Shown here one piece after another: positions 45,128 to 54,211 of a DNA stretch of 64,000 nucleotides (positions within the stretch are counted from its first letter, which is position 1; each line of letters begins with the position of its first letter). Under the pieces are notes generated by a model. The model ran no database searches. It was given only the letters and a program-made list of their open reading frames with translations, and had not been told where the DNA came from. The translations under genes and the position numbers were made by a program. This DNA is from Microbulbifer hydrolyticus (GTDB lineage: Bacteria > Pseudomonadota > Gammaproteobacteria > Pseudomonadales > Cellvibrionaceae): assembly GCF_009931115.1 (NCBI RefSeq), contig NZ_CP047491.1:558001-622000 (forward strand), given 5' to 3'.

Positions 45128-46807
45128 ATGAGAAGCCGCAAGTCCCTCTCCCCGATGGCGGGGTTGCTGCGCCGCATGCGTGTTGCACAGGCGCTATCTG
45201 ACAAAACCGGAATTTCCGCAGACGAAAGTCTCGACATCGTTACCGAAGGCGCGCGCCTCGGTGGCAAGGCTGCGTCCGACGATCAGCGCCGCCAGTTCCT
45301 GAAGCAGCTGGGGCTGGGTGCAGCCGCGGTGGGTGTGGGCGCTTCTCTCAGCGGTGTATCCAAGCCGGCCCAGGCCGATCCGGGTGGCGGTAACGGCGAT
45401 GGTCGCCCCGGCCGGGTAGCGATTATCGGTGGTGGTGTTGCGGGCATCCGCTGTGCCCACCGCCTGCAACAGTACGGCATTGCCAGCACCGTCTTTGAAG
45501 GCAACTCCCGCCTGGGCGGCCGGGTAAATACCAACCGCAGCATTTTCGGCCGTCCGGTTGAGCGCGGTGGTGAGCTGATCTCCACCGAACACAATGCAGT
45601 GCGCAACCTGGCCAATGAGCTTGGCCTGGACGTGGAAGACGTGAACGGCAATGCGGTGCCCGGCGGCAACGAGTTGTATTACGTAAATGGCCAGCATTAC
45701 ACCGAGCACCAGCTGAATGAAGAGTGGCGCGACGTGTACAAGATTTTCAAGAAAATTCAGCAGGAGGCGCCGTGGCTGCCTACCTACGATTGGCACAATG
45801 ACACCCACAAGGCACTGGACTACATCGATTCCAATACCTGGATGGACCAGGTGGGTATCGGTGCCAACTCTAATATGGGCCAGGTATTCCAGGCCGACCT
45901 GGTTGCCGAATACGGCATTCAGCCGGAAGACCAGACCGCTCTGAACCTGATCTACCTGCTGGCATGGAACCCGATCAACAGCGCCACGCCGCTGGCGGGT
46001 ACCGACGAGCGCTTCCGCATTGCCGGTGGTAACGACCAGATCTGGAGCAAAATGGTCGAACAGCTGCCGGAAGGCACCGTTGAAACCGGCCGCAAGCTGG
46101 TGGCCATCAGAGGCCACATCAATGGCCCTTATGCCCTGACCTTCGAAGACGGTTACGTGCACAACTGTGACAAGCTGGTGCTGGCGCTGCCGTTCTCCAT
46201 GCTGCGCGATGTGGATATCGAACCGGCATTGTATGAAAGCTTCCGTCCGGAAAAGCGCATGGCGATCGAACAGATGGCGTTTGGCTCCAACGGCAAAATG
46301 GCAATCCAGGGCAGCAGCCGCCCGTGGGCGCAGCCGCAGTACATCAATGGCCAGGCGGTGACCGCCAACGGTGTGTGCTACGTGGGGCGCCCCGAGCTGT
46401 TCGATACCTGGGACTCCACTTCCGTGACCGGTAGCCAGGAAGGCATTCTGGTGAATTTCTTTGGCGGCGATTATGGTGCCAACCTTGGCGGCAGCACCCC
46501 GTTCGCCGCGCCGAAATCTGCAGACGTAAACCATTTCCTGAACATTGTGGATAACGTCTTCCCGGGAACCTCCGCCGCCTACACCGGTACCGCGATGCAG
46601 TCCAAGTGGTCTGCCAACCCGTGGTCCAAAGGCTCCTATTCAACCCCGACCTTTGGCAGCTACACCTCCTGGTGGGGCGCGCAACCGCTGGCGGAAGGGA
46701 ATATCCACTTCTGTGGCGAGCACACCGAGCTGGAATATTTCGGTTATATCGACGCTGCGGTTTCTACCGGCGAGCGCGCGGCGAGGGAAATTCACCAGAC
46801 GGCGTAA
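45128..46807 (+). CDS. Tat-exported flavin monoamine oxidase-type FAD oxidoreductase
   Basis: 559 residues. A 50-residue N-terminal extension precedes an internal twin-arginine motif (DQRRQFLKQLGLGAAAVGVGASL, Arg 54-55). The FAD site follows: VAIIGGGVAGIRCAHRL with Gly 101-103 and 106, then the LGGRVNT arginine-containing stretch. The C-terminal FAD segment GNIHFCGEHTELEYFGYIDAAVSTGERAA is typical of the amine oxidase (MAO/LAAO) family. The likely reaction is oxidative deamination of an amine or amino acid with H2O2 release in the periplasm. ATG 45128 follows ACAGGA. A terminator follows. Confidence 0.88.
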   Translation: MRSRKSLSPMAGLLRRMRVAQALSDKTGISADESLDIVTEGARLGGKAASDDQRRQFLKQLGLGAAAVGVGASLSGVSKPAQADPGGGNGDGRPGRVAIIGGGVAGIRCAHRLQQYGIASTVFEGNSRLGGRVNTNRSIFGRPVERGGELISTEHNAVRNLANELGLDVEDVNGNAVPGGNELYYVNGQHYTEHQLNEEWRDVYKIFKKIQQEAPWLPTYDWHNDTHKALDYIDSNTWMDQVGIGANSNMGQVFQADLVAEYGIQPEDQTALNLIYLLAWNPINSATPLAGTDERFRIAGGNDQIWSKMVEQLPEGTVETGRKLVAIRGHINGPYALTFEDGYVHNCDKLVLALPFSMLRDVDIEPALYESFRPEKRMAIEQMAFGSNGKMAIQGSSRPWAQPQYINGQAVTANGVCYVGRPELFDTWDSTSVTGSQEGILVNFFGGDYGANLGGSTPFAAPKSADVNHFLNIVDNVFPGTSAAYTGTAMQSKWSANPWSKGSYSTPTFGSYTSWWGAQPLAEGNIHFCGEHTELEYFGYIDAAVSTGERAAREIHQTA

Positions 46808-46832
46808 CGATTTCATCTCACAGGATGCGAAA

Positions 46833-46864
46833 AAGGCCGCGGGCGCATGCTCGCGGCCTTTTTT
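46833..46864 (+). terminator. intrinsic terminator after amine oxidase
   Basis: AAGGCCGCG (46833-46841) pairs with CGCGGCCTT (46852-46860), followed by TTTT. Confidence 0.85.
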
Positions 46865-46896
46865 GTTGTTCGCGCTTTGTACTTTGTGGATGCCCG

Positions 46897-47091
46897 TTAA
46901 ACGTCGTTCTCGTGCTTCAGTTGCACGGTCCACTGTCCTTCCATATCCACACTCACCAGCACCTGAATCGGTCGGCAGCACACGGTGCAGTCTTCGATGT
47001 AGTGGCGGCTACCGCCCGAGGTGTCAATCAGCAGCAAAACACTCTCGCCGCAGTAGGGGCACTGAGCTTTGAATTCTTCCACGGTATGCAT
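46897..47091 (-). CDS. CPXCG-motif cysteine-rich small protein
   Basis: 64 residues with CPYCG near residue 11 and a second Cys pair DCTVCC at about 34-39, a zinc-ribbon-like pair of knuckles. The end EGQWTVQLKHE is strand-like. Function unknown in this widespread family. ATG 47091 overlaps closely with the stop of the alpha/beta hydrolase gene (47094), giving tight coupling; CAGGAG lies upstream. Confidence 0.85.
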   Translation of the reverse strand: MHTVEEFKAQCPYCGESVLLLIDTSGGSRHYIEDCTVCCRPIQVLVSVDMEGQWTVQLKHENDV

Positions 47092-47093
47092 AG

Positions 47094-47897
47094 TCACTCG
47101 CTCCTGTTGGTCTGCTGGCTGAGGTATGGCTCCGCCCATGCGGCCAGGGTATCCGCTACATAAATAGCATCTTCTCGCCGCGTCAGCAGGTGATCGGCGT
47201 CGTCGAGGCTGATAAAACTCTTGGGATGCAGGGCGCGGTTATAAATATCCGCGGCCTCATCGATAGAAACAACCTGGTCCACGGGGGAGTGGTAGATCAG
47301 CAGCGGGCGCCCCAGGCGGTGGATATAGTCCTCTTCGATGGACGCCACATCCTCCACAAAATGTTTCTGAATCACGAACGGCCGGCCGGAGAGCTCGACT
47401 TCGGCCTGTCCGTGTTCCTCGATGGCGTCCAGTGCACAGGAAAACTGCTTGAGCACATGCTCCGGGTCCGCGGGGGCAGCGATGGTGACGATGGCTTTCG
47501 CTTCGGGGATGTCTTGTGCCGCCGCCAGTACTGCCGCGCCCCCCAGGCTGTGGCCCACAAGCAAATCGGCGGGCTGAAACTCATCGCGCAGAAAGCTCGC
47601 CGCGCACCTCAGGTCTTCGACATTGGTGGAAAAGTTGGTCTCGCTGAATTCCCCCTCGCTGTCACCGAGCCCGGTGAAGTCGAGGCGCAGGGTGGCGATA
47701 CCCAGCTCACTCAGGCGGCGCGCGATTCGGGCGGCTGCCAGCACGTCTTTGCCACAGGTGAAGCAGGGTGAGAAAAGCGCGTAGCCGCGAGGGGAACTGG
47801 CCGGGGTTTCGAGGATTCCGGCGAGCATCTGGCCACTGGTATTGGGGAAAGTCACCTTGTGTCTGCGGCGCTCTCTGCCAGTGCTGTTTGTGGCCAT
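47094..47897 (-). CDS. alpha/beta hydrolase, single domain of a family often fused to OsmC
   Basis: 267 residues. Nucleophile Ser 117 in VGHSLGGAA, Asp in YHSPVDQVV (about 213) and His in DDADHLL (about 239). The stretch FSPCFTCGKDVLAAARIARRLSELGIATLRLDFTGLGDSEGEF is characteristic of the bifunctional hydrolase/OsmC proteins, in which an OsmC peroxide-reducing domain follows. That second domain is absent here, and the next gene starts two bases after the stop. ATG 47897 follows CAGGAG. Substrate unknown. Confidence 0.82.
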   Translation of the reverse strand: MATNSTGRERRRHKVTFPNTSGQMLAGILETPASSPRGYALFSPCFTCGKDVLAAARIARRLSELGIATLRLDFTGLGDSEGEFSETNFSTNVEDLRCAASFLRDEFQPADLLVGHSLGGAAVLAAAQDIPEAKAIVTIAAPADPEHVLKQFSCALDAIEEHGQAEVELSGRPFVIQKHFVEDVASIEEDYIHRLGRPLLIYHSPVDQVVSIDEAADIYNRALHPKSFISLDDADHLLTRREDAIYVADTLAAWAEPYLSQQTNRSE

Positions 47898-48075
47898 GTG
47901 GACTCCTGTCGACTGGGATTGAAGGCAGGTCAAACCTGCTCCTGTTGGCAATGTTAGGGAGCGAAAATTGACCGGGCAACGCGTTCGAAAGGATTTTTTT
48001 GCGTTCTTGTAAAAATGACAGCGATGTCACCTCGTTATTCATGCTGTGCGGTAATTCACTTACAAAACCGGTTGA

Positions 48076-48081
48076 TATACT
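48076..48081 (+). promoter_or_regulatory. candidate minus-10 element for pgk
   Basis: TATACT at 48076-48081, with a weak TTCACT (48055-48060) 15 bases upstream, in the 323-base gap before pgk (47898-48220). It suggests that pgk now has its own promoter, as expected after separation from epd. Confidence 0.35.
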
Positions 48082-48220
48082 CCGCAGCGTAACGCACCGG
48101 CCCGCATTTACTGCCAGAGCGGTGACCATACAGGTGGTCAGAGCGTATAATCCGCGCCCGCTTTCCCCGCACCACTCCGGGGTTAGTAAGTATTCAGCAA
48201 CCAGCAAATGAGGATTGGCT

Positions 48221-49384
48221 ATGGCGGTTAAATTGATGAAGGACCAGGATCTGGCGGGCAAACGCGTTCTGATCCGCGAAGATCTGAACGTACCGGTGAA
48301 AAACGGTGCGGTCACCTCCGACGCGCGCATTCGCGCGGCACTCCCCACCATCAAGGCCGCCTCCGATGCTGGTGCCAAAGTCCTGCTGATGTCCCACCTG
48401 GGCCGTCCTACCGAGGGCGAGTTTGCGGAAGAGTTCTCGCTGGCTCCCGTCGCTGCGCACCTTGGCAAACTGCTGGGCAAAGAGGTGCCGGTCATTAAGG
48501 ACTGGCAGAACGGTGTGGAACTTGCAGATGGTGAAGTGGCGCTGCTGGAAAATGTGCGCTTCAACAAGGGCGAGAAAAAAGACGATGAGGCTCTGTCGAA
48601 GCAGTACGCGAATCTGTGCGATGTGTTCGTGATGGATGCGTTCGGTACCGCGCACCGCGCCCAGGCCTCCACCCACGGTGTAGCAAAATTTGCCCCGGTT
48701 GCCTGCGCCGGCCCACTGCTGGCAGCGGAACTGGACGCACTGGAAAAGGCCCTGGCCAAACCGGCGCGCCCAATGGTGGCCATCGTTGGTGGCTCCAAGG
48801 TCTCCACCAAGCTGACCGTGCTTGAGAGCCTGTCCGACAAGGTGGACCAGCTAATTGTCGGCGGTGGTATTGCCAACACCTTCCTGGCGGCAGACGGCAA
48901 GCCAGTAGGCAAGTCCCTGTGTGAGCACGACCTGATCGGTACCGCCAAGGCCCTGATGCAGAAGTGTGATATCCCGCTGCCCAGCGACGTGGTGACCGGC
49001 AAGGAGTTCAGTGAATCTGCGGCGGCGGAAACCAAGCCGGCCGACGCGGTTGCAGACGACGACATGATCTTCGATATCGGCCCGGACTCCTCCGCGGTAC
49101 TGGCGGAAATCCTTAAGGGCGCCAAGACCATTATCTGGAACGGCCCGGTCGGTGTGTTCGAATTCGATCAGTTTGGCGGCGGTACCGAGCGCCTGTCCAA
49201 GGCGATTGCCGACAGCGACGCCTTCTCCATTGCTGGCGGTGGAGACACCCTGGCCGCAGTGGACAAATACGGAATTGCCGAGCAAGTCTCCTATATTTCT
49301 ACTGGGGGTGGTGCTTTCCTCGAGTACGTGGAGGGCAAGGTGCTGCCGGCGGTTGCCATGCTGGAGAGCCGCGCCAGCGAATAA
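48221..49384 (+). CDS. pgk: phosphoglycerate kinase
   Basis: Transfers phosphate from 1,3-bisphosphoglycerate to ADP. 387 residues, full length. The motifs [12 protein letters not shown] (about 14-25), [10 protein letters not shown], the hinge GGSKVSTK and the nucleotide-side WNGPVGVFE (about 306-314) are all present, ending in [15 protein letters not shown] 48221 has GAGGA six bases upstream; an in-frame TTG at 48215 is rejected. It is the first gene on the right side of the accessory segment and is followed by fba after 209 bases; pyk, often found between, is absent. Confidence 0.96.
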   Translation: MAVKLMKDQDLAGKRVLIREDLNVPVKNGAVTSDARIRAALPTIKAASDAGAKVLLMSHLGRPTEGEFAEEFSLAPVAAHLGKLLGKEVPVIKDWQNGVELADGEVALLENVRFNKGEKKDDEALSKQYANLCDVFVMDAFGTAHRAQASTHGVAKFAPVACAGPLLAAELDALEKALAKPARPMVAIVGGSKVSTKLTVLESLSDKVDQLIVGGGIANTFLAADGKPVGKSLCEHDLIGTAKALMQKCDIPLPSDVVTGKEFSESAAAETKPADAVADDDMIFDIGPDSSAVLAEILKGAKTIIWNGPVGVFEFDQFGGGTERLSKAIADSDAFSIAGGGDTLAAVDKYGIAEQVSYISTGGGAFLEYVEGKVLPAVAMLESRASE

Positions 49385-49593
49385 ACTCTGAAGGCGGTGC
49401 CCTGGACGAAGTCCTCGGCGCCGCGCCAGCTCCACAGCGCCTGATGGCGCTAGCGGCCTGCTTGTCCATACAGTTTCCGATGTAGATACAGAAGTACCCA
49501 AACTTAAAAAGAGATGCGACCGGGCTCCGGCTCAGGAATCGCACACCAGAAGTACCAAATTCCAACTTTATTTCGACGAGAAAGGGTTTTTTC

Positions 49594-50658
49594 ATGGCTT
49601 TAATCAGCTTGCGTCAGCTGCTGGATCACGCCGCCGAATACGGCTACGGCGTACCGGCGTTCAACGTCAACAACCTGGAGCAGATGCGTGCAATCATGGA
49701 GGCGGCGGACCAGACCGACTCTCCGGTGATCGTCCAGGCGTCCGCCGGTGCCCGCAAATACGCCGGCGCTCCCTTCCTGCGCCACCTGATTCTGGCCGCT
49801 GTGGAAGAGTTTCCGCATATCCCGGTGGTTATGCATCAGGACCACGGTACCAGCCCGGCCGTGTGCCAGCGCTCCATCCAGCTGGGTTTCAGCTCAGTGA
49901 TGATGGATGGCTCGCTGATGGATGACGGCAAGACGCCGGCTTCCTACGAGTACAATGTGGACGTCACCAAACGTGCGGTGGAAATGGCGCACGCCTGTGG
50001 CGTCTCCGTAGAGGGTGAGCTCGGCTGCCTGGGTTCCCTGGAAACCGGTATGGCCGGCGAGGAGGATGGTGTTGGTGCCGAGGGCAAACTGTCCCACGAC
50101 CAGCTGCTGACCGACCCGGAAGAAGCGGCGGATTTCGTCAAGAAAACCCAGGTCGACGCGCTGGCGATCGCCTGTGGCACCAGCCACGGTGCCTACAAGT
50201 TTACCCGCCCCCCCACCGGCGACATCCTCGCCATCGATCGCATCAAGGAAATCCATGCACGTATCCCGGATACCCACCTGGTTATGCACGGTTCTTCCTC
50301 GGTACCGCAGGAATGGCTGAAGGTGATCAACGAGTTTGGTGGCGAGATTCCGGAAACCTACGGCGTGCCGGTTGAGCAGATCTGCGAAGGTATCAAGCAC
50401 GGCGTGCGCAAGGTCAATATCGATACCGACCTGCGCCTCGCGTCCACCGGCGCGGTGCGTCGCTTCCTGGCCCAGAACCCGTCCGAATTTGATCCGCGCA
50501 AATTCCTCAAGGTCACTACCCAGGCCATGAAGGATATCTGTGTGGCCCGTTACGAAGCCTTTGGCACCGCCGGTTACGCGAGCAAGATCAAGCCCGTAAG
50601 CCTGGAAACCATGTTCCAGCGTTACGAGCAAGGCGAACTGGTACCGAAGATCAACTGA
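49594..50658 (+). CDS. fba: class II fructose-bisphosphate aldolase
   Basis: Zinc-dependent cleavage of fructose 1,6-bisphosphate into two triose phosphates. 354 residues, matching the CbbA/Calvin-type class II subgroup. Zinc ligands are visible in [10 protein letters not shown] (His 81 and 84) and the later [10 protein letters not shown] and VMHGSSS. DGSLMDD and [12 protein letters not shown] are further signatures. It lies directly downstream of pgk in the usual glycolytic pair. ATG 49594. A strong terminator follows. Confidence 0.96.
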   Translation: MALISLRQLLDHAAEYGYGVPAFNVNNLEQMRAIMEAADQTDSPVIVQASAGARKYAGAPFLRHLILAAVEEFPHIPVVMHQDHGTSPAVCQRSIQLGFSSVMMDGSLMDDGKTPASYEYNVDVTKRAVEMAHACGVSVEGELGCLGSLETGMAGEEDGVGAEGKLSHDQLLTDPEEAADFVKKTQVDALAIACGTSHGAYKFTRPPTGDILAIDRIKEIHARIPDTHLVMHGSSSVPQEWLKVINEFGGEIPETYGVPVEQICEGIKHGVRKVNIDTDLRLASTGAVRRFLAQNPSEFDPRKFLKVTTQAMKDICVARYEAFGTAGYASKIKPVSLETMFQRYEQGELVPKIN

Positions 50659-50673
50659 TCTTTGCCGGTCTTC

Positions 50674-50703
50674 AAAAAGGGCGAACTTCGGTTCGCCCTT
50701 TTT
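50674..50703 (+). terminator. intrinsic terminator after fba
   Basis: AAAAAGGGCGAAC, TTCG tetraloop, GTTCGCCCTTTTT: a perfect 13-bp stem ending in T residues. Confidence 0.95.
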
Positions 50704-50730
50704 GGTATAAAAATGCAGTACCATTAAGTC

Positions 50731-51711
50731 ATGGATCTGCTGAAAGACTTTAACGCTGTCGACGCAAGCCCGGTTATCCGCCGGCCGGATTACTCCGCGC
50801 TGCGCAAAGAGCTACCGGCACTGGACTTCGCCTGCGATCAGCCCCTCCCCAACTCGGTCGTTTCTTACCGCAATTACTATCGCCTCAATTTTGACGAAGC
50901 TGCTGGTACCGGTATCGGAACATTCACGGCCACCGGCTTTGAACTCGTCGCCCAGTACTGGCTGGTGCCCAACCCCAGGGGCACCCTGTTTATCTGCCAC
51001 GGCTATTTTGACCACACCGGTATTTACGGCGCGGCTATACGCTTTGGCCTCGAGCGCAATTTCAATGTGGTTACCGTCGACTTTCCCGGCCACGGACTCT
51101 CCAGTGGAGAGCCGGTAGCCATTGATACCTTTTTGCAATATCGGGAAGTGCTGGAAGCGCTGTTGCACAGGGCGGAGGGGAAAATGCCGGGTCCATGGCA
51201 CGGTATGGGGCAGAGTACCGGCGGCGCCACGCTGCTGAGCTACCTGCAGTTCAGCCTGTGGCAACCGTTCGACAAGATCATGCTGCTGGCGCCGCTGGTG
51301 CGACCGGCCAACTGGCATCTGCGCAAGTGGATGTTTTATCTGGGGCGCTACCTGATGCCGCACCCGAGCCGCGGTTTCAATATCAATACCCACGATGCTG
51401 AATTTGCACGCCGACAGGCGCACCGGGATCCGCTGCAGTCGCCGGTGATGTCAATCCGCTGGCTCGGAGCAATGGTGGATTGGCTCAAGGTCTTCCCCAA
51501 AACCAGCCGCAATCCCAAGCCGATCCTGGTGATACAGGGGACCGACGACAAAACCGTAGACTGGCGCTACAACATGCGTGCAATCCACGGGCGCTTTCCC
51601 AATAGCAAGCGGGTAATCGTACGCGGTGCGCGCCACCAGATGATCAACGAAACCCAGCCCTACCGGCAGCAGATTATCGCCGCACTGGATGACTGGCTCG
51701 CCGAACCATAA
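50731..51711 (+). CDS. alpha/beta hydrolase (monoglyceride lipase/lysophospholipase-like)
   Basis: 326 residues, no signal peptide. FICHGYFDHTGIYG carries the oxyanion region. Nucleophile Ser 162 lies in GMGQSTGGAT, Asp in GTDDKTVD (about 272) and His in GARHQMIN (about 301). The VDFPGHGLSSGEP stretch and the cap before Asp fit Hydrolase_4 enzymes such as PldB-like lysophospholipases and monoglyceride lipases. Substrate not determined. ATG 50731 lies shortly after the fba terminator. It converges on rarD with only 15 bases between. Confidence 0.82.
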   Translation: MDLLKDFNAVDASPVIRRPDYSALRKELPALDFACDQPLPNSVVSYRNYYRLNFDEAAGTGIGTFTATGFELVAQYWLVPNPRGTLFICHGYFDHTGIYGAAIRFGLERNFNVVTVDFPGHGLSSGEPVAIDTFLQYREVLEALLHRAEGKMPGPWHGMGQSTGGATLLSYLQFSLWQPFDKIMLLAPLVRPANWHLRKWMFYLGRYLMPHPSRGFNINTHDAEFARRQAHRDPLQSPVMSIRWLGAMVDWLKVFPKTSRNPKPILVIQGTDDKTVDWRYNMRAIHGRFPNSKRVIVRGARHQMINETQPYRQQIIAALDDWLAEP

Positions 51712-51726
51712 GCCTCGGGCTGCGAT

Positions 51727-52641
51727 TCATAGCGGTTTTTTTCTGAGCGCCCGGCGCTTGCGCCGAAGTATCAGTGCGTCCGCCGAGTAAAACCCCAGGG
51801 CAACCCACACGAAAATAAATGTCACCAGCTTGGTCTTGTCAAAGGGCTCGTTGAAAAGCAGTACTGCGAGGAAAAACATCAGCGTCGGACCCAGGTATTG
51901 CAGAAACCCGAGGGTGGACAGGTTCAGCCTGCGTGCGGCGATATTAAATAGCAGCAGTGGTGTCAGCGTAATGGGACCAGCCAGGAGCAGCAGGCCGTTC
52001 AATTGCCACGAATTATCCAGCAGGTTGCTGGTGGGGCTGGTGGTCCAGAACAGGAAACCCACCGCCAGTGGTAGCAGGTACAGGGTTTCCACGGTGAGTC
52101 CAGTGAGGCTGTCGACCGGCGTCTGCTTGCGCACCAGACCGTAGAACCCAAACGTTGTAGCGACCCCGAGCGCCACCAGTGGCAGGCTGCCAAACTGCCA
52201 CAGCTCGTAAGCAATACCCACTGCCGCCAGCGCTACCGCAATCCACTGCAGCGGCCGCAAGCGTTCCCCGAGAACCACTACGCCGAGCAAAACGCTGATC
52301 AGGGGGTTGATGTAATACCCGAGGCTCGCGTCGAGCAGGTGATCATTGGTCACCGACCAGATAAAGATCAGCCAGTTGGTGCTGATCAGGGCGGTGGAGA
52401 CAAGTAGCGCCAACATGGTTTTTCGGGACGCGAACACCGCGCGCAGCCCGCGCAACTTGCCAAGCAGTGCCAGTAAAATCAGTGCCAGCAACAGCGACCA
52501 GATACTGCGGTGGGCGAGAATCTCCGGTGCGGAGAGGTCGCCCAGTAGCTTGAAATAGAGTGGCGCAACCCCCCAGATGAGGTAGGCGCCGCAACCCGCC
52601 AGCAAGCCCGCGGCGGCAGTATCGGAATTCTGGTTTTGCAC
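51727..52641 (-). CDS. rarD: EamA/RarD-family permease
   Basis: 304 residues with ten hydrophobic helices in two EamA repeats. The first helix motif LLAGCGAYLIWGVAPLYFKLL and the loop ISTNWLIFIWSVTNDHLLDASLGYYINPL are characteristic of RarD. The last part LQYLGPTLMFFLAVLLFNEPF is also diagnostic. RarD was named for chloramphenicol-related phenotype, but the substrate is not settled. The start at GTG 52641 gives the usual short N-terminus with AGGA nine bases upstream; ATG 52668 is an alternative. It lies downstream of serA on the same strand, separated by a terminator-like hairpin. Confidence 0.85.
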   Translation of the reverse strand: MQNQNSDTAAAGLLAGCGAYLIWGVAPLYFKLLGDLSAPEILAHRSIWSLLLALILLALLGKLRGLRAVFASRKTMLALLVSTALISTNWLIFIWSVTNDHLLDASLGYYINPLISVLLGVVVLGERLRPLQWIAVALAAVGIAYELWQFGSLPLVALGVATTFGFYGLVRKQTPVDSLTGLTVETLYLLPLAVGFLFWTTSPTSNLLDNSWQLNGLLLLAGPITLTPLLLFNIAARRLNLSTLGFLQYLGPTLMFFLAVLLFNEPFDKTKLVTFIFVWVALGFYSADALILRRKRRALRKKPL

Positions 52642-52710
52642 GAGGAATAGTCCTGGCCCACAGGCCATCACACTGGCCTGCGCATTTGATTCGGGAAGAC
52701 AGAAAGCAAG

Positions 52711-52751
52711 AAACCCGGTTGTTGTGCTTTGAATACACAGCAACCGGGTTT
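52711..52751 (-). terminator. probable terminator of serA
   Basis: AAACCCGGTTG (52711-52721) pairs perfectly with CAACCGGGTTT (52741-52751), with a partly paired 19-base loop. On the minus strand the stem leads into TTTCTTG, a modest T-rich tail. Confidence 0.6.
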
Positions 52752-52805
52752 CCGGGAGTCTAACAGACCGTGCGCGGGCCTGTCAGGAATGGTCGACGGG
52801 GCGAA

Positions 52806-54038
52806 TCAGAACAGGACGCGGCAGCGCAGGGTACCGGGAATGTTCTTCAGCTTTTCCAGCGCCAGGTCAGAGTACTCCGCGTCCACGTCAATCACCACAT
52901 AGCCTACCGTCTCATTGGTCTGCAGGAACTGGGCGGAGATGTTGATACCGTTGTCGGAGAACACCTGGTTGATCGCGCCGAGTACACCGGGCACGTTCTT
53001 GTGGATGTGCAGCAGGCGGTGCGCGCCGACGTGGCTGGGCAGCGCAACTTCCGGGAAGTTTACCGAGCTAGTGGTGGTGCCGTTGTCGGAATAGAGCGCC
53101 AGCTTGTCGGACACTTCCACACCGATATTCTCCTGGGCTTCGACCGTAGAACCGCCGACGTGTGGTGTCAGCAGGGCATTGTCGAGGCCGCGCAGAGGGG
53201 AGACAAACTCGTCGTCATTGCCGCGCGGCTCCACCGGGAACACGTCGATGGCGGTGGCCGACAGGTGGCCGCTCTTCAGCGCTTCCGCCAGCGGCTCGAT
53301 TTCAACCACGGTGCCGCGGGACGCGTTCAGCAGGACTGCGCCCTTTTTCATCTTCGCGATCTGCTCGGCGCCGATCATCCACTTGGTGGAGGGCAGTTCG
53401 GGTACGTGCAGGGACACCACGTCGGATTGCGCCAGTAGCTCGTCCAGGCTGTTCACCTGGGAGGCGTTACCCAGCGGCAGCTTGGTGACCACATCAAAGA
53501 AGATCACACGCATGCCGATGCCTTCGGCCAGCACCGAAGTCTGCGATCCGATGGCACCGTAGCCGATGATGCCGAGGGTCTTGCCGCGGGCCTCGTAGGA
53601 GCCCACGGCGGATTTCTGCCAGCCGCCGCGGTGGCAGACCATGTTCTTCTCGGGGATTCCGCGCAACAGCATGATCGCCTCGGCAATCACCAGTTCAGCT
53701 ACGCTGCGGGTATTGGAATAAGGCGCATTGAATACCGCAATACCCAGGTCGGTCGCCGCCTGCAGGTCTACCTGGTTGGTGCCGATACAGAAGCAGCCTA
53801 CGGCAATCAGCCGGTTGGCGCTCTCCAGTACTTTGCGGGTCAACTGGGTGCGGGAACGGATCCCGACAAAGTGCGCGTCGGCTATCTTCTCGATCAGTTG
53901 GTCTTCCGGCAGTGCGGTTTTAATGTATTCCACATTGGTGTAGCCGCGGGAAGACAGCAGATCCACCGCGGACTGGTGAACGCCTTCCAGTAGCAGAATA
54001 CGGATTTTGTCTTTCTGAAGAGAAGTCTGTGGAGCCAT
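52806..54038 (-). CDS. serA: D-3-phosphoglycerate dehydrogenase
   Basis: First step of serine synthesis: 3-phosphoglycerate to 3-phosphohydroxypyruvate with NAD. 410 residues, exactly the length of E. coli SerA and closely matching it along the whole chain. GCFCIGTNQVDL, LGIIGYGAIGSQ (NAD motif), LINASRGTV-like LLNASRGTVVEI, and TPHVGGST are present. A C-terminal ACT domain (about 338-410, HIHKNVPGVLGAINQVFSDNGINISAQ) suggests serine feedback. ATG 54038 is chosen by homology; 44 residues upstream in frame are unconserved. It is divergent from a YcgM-like gene. Confidence 0.97.
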   Translation of the reverse strand: MAPQTSLQKDKIRILLLEGVHQSAVDLLSSRGYTNVEYIKTALPEDQLIEKIADAHFVGIRSRTQLTRKVLESANRLIAVGCFCIGTNQVDLQAATDLGIAVFNAPYSNTRSVAELVIAEAIMLLRGIPEKNMVCHRGGWQKSAVGSYEARGKTLGIIGYGAIGSQTSVLAEGIGMRVIFFDVVTKLPLGNASQVNSLDELLAQSDVVSLHVPELPSTKWMIGAEQIAKMKKGAVLLNASRGTVVEIEPLAEALKSGHLSATAIDVFPVEPRGNDDEFVSPLRGLDNALLTPHVGGSTVEAQENIGVEVSDKLALYSDNGTTTSSVNFPEVALPSHVGAHRLLHIHKNVPGVLGAINQVFSDNGINISAQFLQTNETVGYVVIDVDAEYSDLALEKLKNIPGTLRCRVLF

Positions 54039-54211
54039 ATCGGATCTCTTGGCCGTGCGCGATGACAATTGGACAAAGGCATCGCGACTAATTAGCGAAA
54101 AAGGGCGAAAATCAATTGGAGGCCGCCGGGAACCCGGCGAGGGCGGCATCATAACACATGCGGCCTGCAAAGCTTTATACGCAATATCTATCCTAGGTAT
54201 CGAATTTGGTT

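Noticed and set aside
45194-46534. A 446-codon minus-strand frame within the amine oxidase gene.
   Set aside because: Shadow of the oxidase gene; no domain.
47707-49131. A 474-codon minus-strand frame through pgk.
   Set aside because: Shadow of pgk and its upstream region; Ser/Ala-rich low-complexity content.
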